Part shown: positions 60,607 to 64,000 of the stretch, piece after piece
How positions within the stretch are numbered: the stretch's first letter is position 1
Layout of the letters: each line of letters starts with the position of its first letter
Assembly: GCF_013387465.1 (NCBI RefSeq)
Contig: NZ_VYGV01000006.1
Span: 591,638-655,637 of the forward strand
DNA: 64,000 bases
DNA from: Hydrogenophaga aromaticivorans
GTDB lineage: Bacteria; Pseudomonadota; Gammaproteobacteria; Burkholderiales; Burkholderiaceae_C
Reading direction: 5' to 3'
Notes under the pieces: model-generated
Databases searched by the model: none
Seen by the model: only the letters and a program-made list of their open reading frames with translations
What the model was told of the DNA's origin: nothing
Translations under genes and position numbers: made by a program

Positions 60607-61355
60607 CAGATCACCTTCGCTTCTTCTTTGAGTCGTTTGACGAGTTCGGCCGTGTCGGCCACCTTGATGCCGGCCTTGCGGGTCGGCGGCTCGCTGACGT
60701 GCAGGGTCACGGTGCGCGGCGCGATGTCGATGCCGAGCTCGGCCGCCTTGATCACCTCCATCGGCTTTTTCTTGGCCTTCATGATGTTGGGCAGCGTGAT
60801 GAAGCGCGGCTCGTTCAGGCGCAGGTCGGTCGTGATCACGGCCGGCAGCTTCATGGCCAGGGTTTCCAGGCCGCCGTCGATCTCGCGCGTGATGGTGGCG
60901 GTGTCGCCGCCGATCTGCACCTTGGAGGCGAAGCTGGCTTGGGCCCAGCCCATCAGCGCGCCAAACATTTGGCCAGTCTGGCCAGCGTCGTCATCAATCG
61001 CCTGCTTGCCGAAGATGGCGAACTGAACGCCCTCTTTTTGGGCCACATGCTGCATCAGCTTGGCCACCGCGAGCGGTTCGAGCGCGGCGTCGGTTTCAAC
61101 CAGCACGGCGCGATCGGCGCCGATGGCCATCGCGCTGCGCAGCGTCTCCTGGCAAGCGGTCGGGCCACAGGACACGACGATCACTTCAGAAGCGACACCG
61201 GCCTCCCTGAGGCGCACCGCCTCTTCGCAGGCGATCTCGTCGAACGGGTTCATGGACAATTTCTGGTTCGCGAGATCGACTCCCGAACCGTCGGATTTGA
61301 CGCGGGCCTTGACGTTGTAGTCCAGCACCCGCTTGACAGCGACCAATATCTTCAC
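60606..61355 (-). CDS. etfB: Electron transfer flavoprotein beta subunit
   Basis: 249 residues: [16 protein letters not shown] start, [42 protein letters not shown] and the [10 protein letters not shown] recognition-loop region typical of EtfB, including the ACAD-docking Leu segment. Together with etfA it forms the local electron acceptor for ten ACAD genes. TAGGGTTAAAAAATAA upstream makes an AT-rich leader. Confidence 0.93.
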   Translation of the reverse strand: MKILVAVKRVLDYNVKARVKSDGSGVDLANQKLSMNPFDEIACEEAVRLREAGVASEVIVVSCGPTACQETLRSAMAIGADRAVLVETDAALEPLAVAKLMQHVAQKEGVQFAIFGKQAIDDDAGQTGQMFGALMGWAQASFASKVQIGGDTATITREIDGGLETLAMKLPAVITTDLRLNEPRFITLPNIMKAKKKPMEVIKAAELGIDIAPRTVTLHVSEPPTRKAGIKVADTAELVKRLKEEAKVI

Positions 61356-61434
61356 TTTAACTCCATAGGGTTAAAAAATAAACAATTCAAAACCGGCAAG
61401 AACGCAGCCCGAAGCCGGCCCCTTCAATCCCGGC

Positions 61435-63048
61435 TCACTCCCACTTCCAGTCCTTGTACATCTCCCGCAGCTTGGTCTTGAGGAACTTGCCGGTCGAAGT
61501 ACGCGGGATTTCATTCACGAAAGCGAAACCTTCGGGCAACTGCCACTTGGCGAACGTCTTGGCCAGATGATCGCGAATCTCTTCCCCAGTGGCACTCATG
61601 CCAGGGCGCAACACCACCACCGCCAGCGGCCGCTCGGCCCAGCGCGGGTGCGGCACCGCGATCACAGATGCCTCCAGCACCGCCGGATGCCCCATCACGG
61701 CGTTTTCCAGATCGACCGAACTAATCCATTCGCCGCCCGACTTGATCAAATCCTTGGTGCGATCGGTCAACTGCAGAAAACCCTCGGAGTCGATGCAGCC
61801 GACATCACCTGTGCGCAGCCAGCCATCGGCAGTAAAGCTGCTTTCGTTGATGGGCAGATCGTGATAGGAGCCGGTAATCCATGGCCCACGCACCTGAATC
61901 TCGCCGACCGACCGCCCATCCCACGGTACTTCACCGTTGTCGCCGACCAGCCGAATCTCAACCAATGGCGCGGCCATGCCCTGCTTGATACGGAAGGCAT
62001 ATTGCTCTTCCTTGGGCAGTGCCCGCATGGAAGGTTTGAGCGAGGACACGGTACCCAGCGGCGAAGTCTCGGTCATGCCCCAAGCAGTGCCGACTTCAAG
62101 ACCAAACTCATCGAAACCACGGAACAAGGATTCGGGCGCCGCAGAGCCGCCCACCATCATGCGCATGCCAGGCACCAGGTCGTACTTGCCCGGGTTTGCG
62201 CGCAGCGTCTGCAGCAGCGACAACCAGATAGTGGGCACACCACCGGTGACGGTGACCCGCTCGCGCTGGTACAAGTCGAGCAGCGATTCTGAGTCGAGGT
62301 GCGGGCCGGGAAACACCTGCTTGGCACCGACGAAAGTTGAGACGAATGGCAAACCCCATGCGTTGGCGTGGAACATTGGCACCACCGGCAGCACTGTGTC
62401 AGTACCCGACACGTTGATCCCCCCTGGCAGTGCCGCCACGAGCGTGTGCAGCACGGTGGAGCGGTGCGAATAGACGACACCCTTGGGGCTGCCCGTGGTG
62501 CCCGAGGTGTAGCACATGCCGCAGGGCGCGTTTTCATCGACTTCAACACATTTGAAGTCATCAGTCGCTCCACCGATGAAGCCTTCATAGTCCTCGTACC
62601 CCCGCGGCACCGGCTTGCCTGTCAGCGGCACCACAATGATGCGCTCGAAGTTGACATCCTTGGCGAACTGCGCCAGCAACGGCAGCAAAACATCGTCGAC
62701 GATCAGGAAACGGTCCTTGGCGTGGTTGACGATGAACGCAATGTCGTGCGGGAACAGGCGCAAGTTGAGGTTATGCATCACCGCGCCGGCCGCCGGAATG
62801 CCGAAGTAGCACTCGAGGTGGGCGTAATGGTTCCACATCAGGGTTGCGACCCGGTCACCGGGCTGGATGCCGGCCTTGACCAGCGCCTCGGCCAGACCCT
62901 TGGCCCGACGGTGGAAGTCGGCGTAGGTATGGCGATGCAGGGACTTGTCGGGCATCCTCGATACGATCTCCACCTTCGGGTGGTACAGCTTGGCCCGCTC
63001 CAGGAAATGATTGAGCGAGAGCGGCACTTGCATCATGGTCGATTTCAT
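61435..63048 (-). CDS. Medium-chain-type acyl-CoA ligase
   Basis: 537-residue ANL ligase like AlkK/DmdB. CYTSGTTGSPKGVVYSHR near residue 180, GTAWGMTETSPLG near 320, WLRTGDVGCIDSEG near 415, DRTKDLIKSGGEWISS and TSTGKFLKTKLREMY with the adenylation Lys. The family activates medium or branched-chain fatty acids. It lies between the ETF genes (79 bases) and the TetR gene (24 bases), and could be the activation step of the TetR-controlled unit. Confidence 0.87.
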   Translation of the reverse strand: MKSTMMQVPLSLNHFLERAKLYHPKVEIVSRMPDKSLHRHTYADFHRRAKGLAEALVKAGIQPGDRVATLMWNHYAHLECYFGIPAAGAVMHNLNLRLFPHDIAFIVNHAKDRFLIVDDVLLPLLAQFAKDVNFERIIVVPLTGKPVPRGYEDYEGFIGGATDDFKCVEVDENAPCGMCYTSGTTGSPKGVVYSHRSTVLHTLVAALPGGINVSGTDTVLPVVPMFHANAWGLPFVSTFVGAKQVFPGPHLDSESLLDLYQRERVTVTGGVPTIWLSLLQTLRANPGKYDLVPGMRMMVGGSAAPESLFRGFDEFGLEVGTAWGMTETSPLGTVSSLKPSMRALPKEEQYAFRIKQGMAAPLVEIRLVGDNGEVPWDGRSVGEIQVRGPWITGSYHDLPINESSFTADGWLRTGDVGCIDSEGFLQLTDRTKDLIKSGGEWISSVDLENAVMGHPAVLEASVIAVPHPRWAERPLAVVVLRPGMSATGEEIRDHLAKTFAKWQLPEGFAFVNEIPRTSTGKFLKTKLREMYKDWKWE

Positions 63049-63072
63049 AGCTGCTTTTCTCCTGTTTAGCTT

Positions 63073-63762
63073 TCAATTCAAAGAAGGTACTGTTTCGGAC
63101 GGCCCTGCTCCCGGGCTCTCCGAAGGGGTACCGATAGCCTTCGACCTACTTGCGCATGCCGCACCTTGCACATCGGATGCGACCACGCGAGGAAACAGCA
63201 TCGTGTACATGCGCTGCGCCAACGTGTCGATATCCAGACGCCCGCCAGGTCGGTACCACTGCGCCGTCCAGTTGAGGGCGCCGAGCACCGTCTGGCGCAC
63301 CAGCACGACATCGGCATCGACCAGCCCCAGCGCCGCAGCCTCGCTGATCGGAGCCGTCCACAAGGCCTCGTAGGCGTCGCGCGATGCCATCACCCGGGTC
63401 TGGGCGGTCGGCGAAAGGCTGCGCCACTCGTAGAGCAGCACGGTCATGGCGTCGAGCCTCGTACCCAGCAATGCCTTCAGGTGGCTGCGCACCATCGACA
63501 GCAGCCGCTCGGGCAGGCGCGTCTCGCCAGCCAGCCCGTCGCGCACCGACTGCATGATGTCGCGAACGCCCTCCTCCATGATCGCCACCAGCAGTTCCTC
63601 CTTGGTGGCGAAGTGGTAGAAGATCGAACCCGAAGTCATGCCCATGGCCTGGGCAATCTCGCGCACCGAGGTGCGCTCGAAACCCTGTCGCCGGAACCGA
63701 CTCGCCGCAGCCGCCAGGATCGCATCTCTGCGCGGGAGTGGGTTGTTTTGCTCCTTCGTCAT
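63073..63762 (-). CDS. TetR-family transcriptional repressor
   Basis: 229 residues from the ATG at 63762 (the frame is open to 63855 but enters the promoter region). Helix-turn-helix at about 10-60: RRDAILAAAASRFRRQGFERTSVREIAQAMGMTSGSIFYHFATKEEL. The C-terminal ligand domain has the TetR_C-type VRDIMQSVRDGLAG. It is divergent from the ACAD at 63914 and probably responds to an acyl-CoA, as FadR-like and LiuQ/AtuR-type TetR proteins do. Confidence 0.87.
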   Translation of the reverse strand: MTKEQNNPLPRRDAILAAAASRFRRQGFERTSVREIAQAMGMTSGSIFYHFATKEELLVAIMEEGVRDIMQSVRDGLAGETRLPERLLSMVRSHLKALLGTRLDAMTVLLYEWRSLSPTAQTRVMASRDAYEALWTAPISEAAALGLVDADVVLVRQTVLGALNWTAQWYRPGGRLDIDTLAQRMYTMLFPRVVASDVQGAACASRSKAIGTPSESPGAGPSETVPSLN

Positions 63763-63781
63763 GCCATATACTATATCATCT

Positions 63782-63796
63782 AACAAGCGTTTGGTT
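63782..63796. promoter_or_regulatory. Candidate TetR operator
   Basis: AACAAGCGTTTGGTT is an imperfect dyad in the AT-rich 151-base divergent gap between the TetR and ACAD genes, beside the TATAGT-like boxes at about 63765-63778. AAGCG/TTTGGT half-sites of this kind are seen at TetR-controlled acyl-CoA dehydrogenase promoters. Position supports autoregulation; sequence support is modest. Confidence 0.35.
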
Positions 63797-63913
63797 GATG
63801 GTCTTATCCATCGCGTGCTGGGTGCTTCCGGCGCCGTCCCGCGTGGACGAGCCACTCTTCGCAGCCGTCGGCCATGCCAGTGTCAATCTCAATCTAACTT
63901 CAAGGACAGGCCC

Positions 63914-64000
63914 ATGCTCAACCGCACCCTCTTCGGTGAAGAACACGAACTCTTCCGGGACCAGGCCCGCCGCTTTCTGGAAGAAGAGGTCATCCCCCAT
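63914..64000 (+). CDS. Acyl-CoA dehydrogenase, 5' end only
   Basis: ATG at 63914 with AAGGA 7 bases upstream opens MLNRTLFGEEHELFRD and continues to the window edge (29 codons). ACADs typically start this way (FxEEHxxFRDxxRRFxEEEVxP). It is divergent from the TetR gene and likely repressed by it. It is the tenth ACAD gene of the window; catalytic residues lie beyond it. Confidence 0.8.
   Translation, partial: MLNRTLFGEEHELFRDQARRFLEEEVIPH

Overview
The window is about 62-65% GC by eye, almost fully coding, and nearly every gene acts on acyl-CoA thioesters. Gene style, a bioB-panD pair, liv-type transporters, a fused-size acetoacetyl-CoA synthetase family and an IS30 element suggest a betaproteobacterium of the Burkholderiales, most likely Comamonadaceae. 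This is inferred from gene content only. I see no rRNA, tRNA, CRISPR or phage genes.

Layout. (1) 1-200: tail of a hotdog thioesterase. (2) 13649 down to 365, minus strand: one tightly packed operon-like run of isovaleryl-CoA-dehydrogenase-type ACAD, crotonase, thiolase, SDR, a second ACAD, LivG, a ~650-aa acyl-CoA ligase, LivH, LivM, periplasmic binding protein, LivF and an alpha-methylacyl-CoA racemase: uptake, CoA activation, epimerisation and one beta-oxidation round. (3) 13739-13781: overlapping sigma70-like promoters on both strands. (4) 13830-33904, plus strand: two small unknown ORFs, then thiolase, a MaoC pair, SDR, an ACAD pair, a divergent biotin-dependent acyl-CoA carboxylase (beta at 19689, alpha at 24496) with a CoA-transferase, an ACAD and a crotonase between them, then a metallo-hydrolase, a crotonase, a beta-carbonic anhydrase, an MmgE/PrpD protein and three more ACADs. 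(5) 33971-37234: a LysR gene with an IS30 copy inserted directly before its start codon, a CDGSH protein, and an extradiol dioxygenase gene with a nonsense codon in a metal-ligand motif. (6) 37345-42267: a DUF5519 protein, an acetoacetyl-CoA-synthetase-like ligase, a nitroreductase, and a thiolase-fold protein without the catalytic Cys paired with a DUF35 protein (retro-aldolase candidate). (7) 42293-44240: decayed DNA with a truncated MalT-type LuxR gene and a broken bioA, followed by intact panD and bioB. (8) 45865-51823, minus strand: citryl-CoA-lyase-like protein, CitE-like lyase, MmgE/PrpD, CoA-transferase, ACAD, the 24-codon remnant of a lost ligase and a thioesterase. This looks like a C5/C6 carboxylate module under the LysR gene at 52016. 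(9) 52942-63048, minus strand: BadI-like crotonase, AACS-like ligase, CoA-transferase, crotonase, ligase, ETF beta/alpha and another ligase. (10) 63073-64000: TetR repressor divergent from a tenth ACAD cut by the window edge.

Together these genes describe a catabolic island for branched and possibly cyclic carboxylic acids (terpenoid-, steroid- or naphthenic-acid-like). Substrates would be imported and activated, oxidised by ACADs that feed the local ETF, carboxylated where a beta-branch blocks beta-oxidation, and split by thiolases, a putative aldolase, CitE-type lyases or a ring hydrolase. The substrate is not determined by the sequence. The least conventional parts are the carboxylase/carbonic-anhydrase block, the Cys-less thiolase/DUF35 pair and the BadI-like hydrolase.
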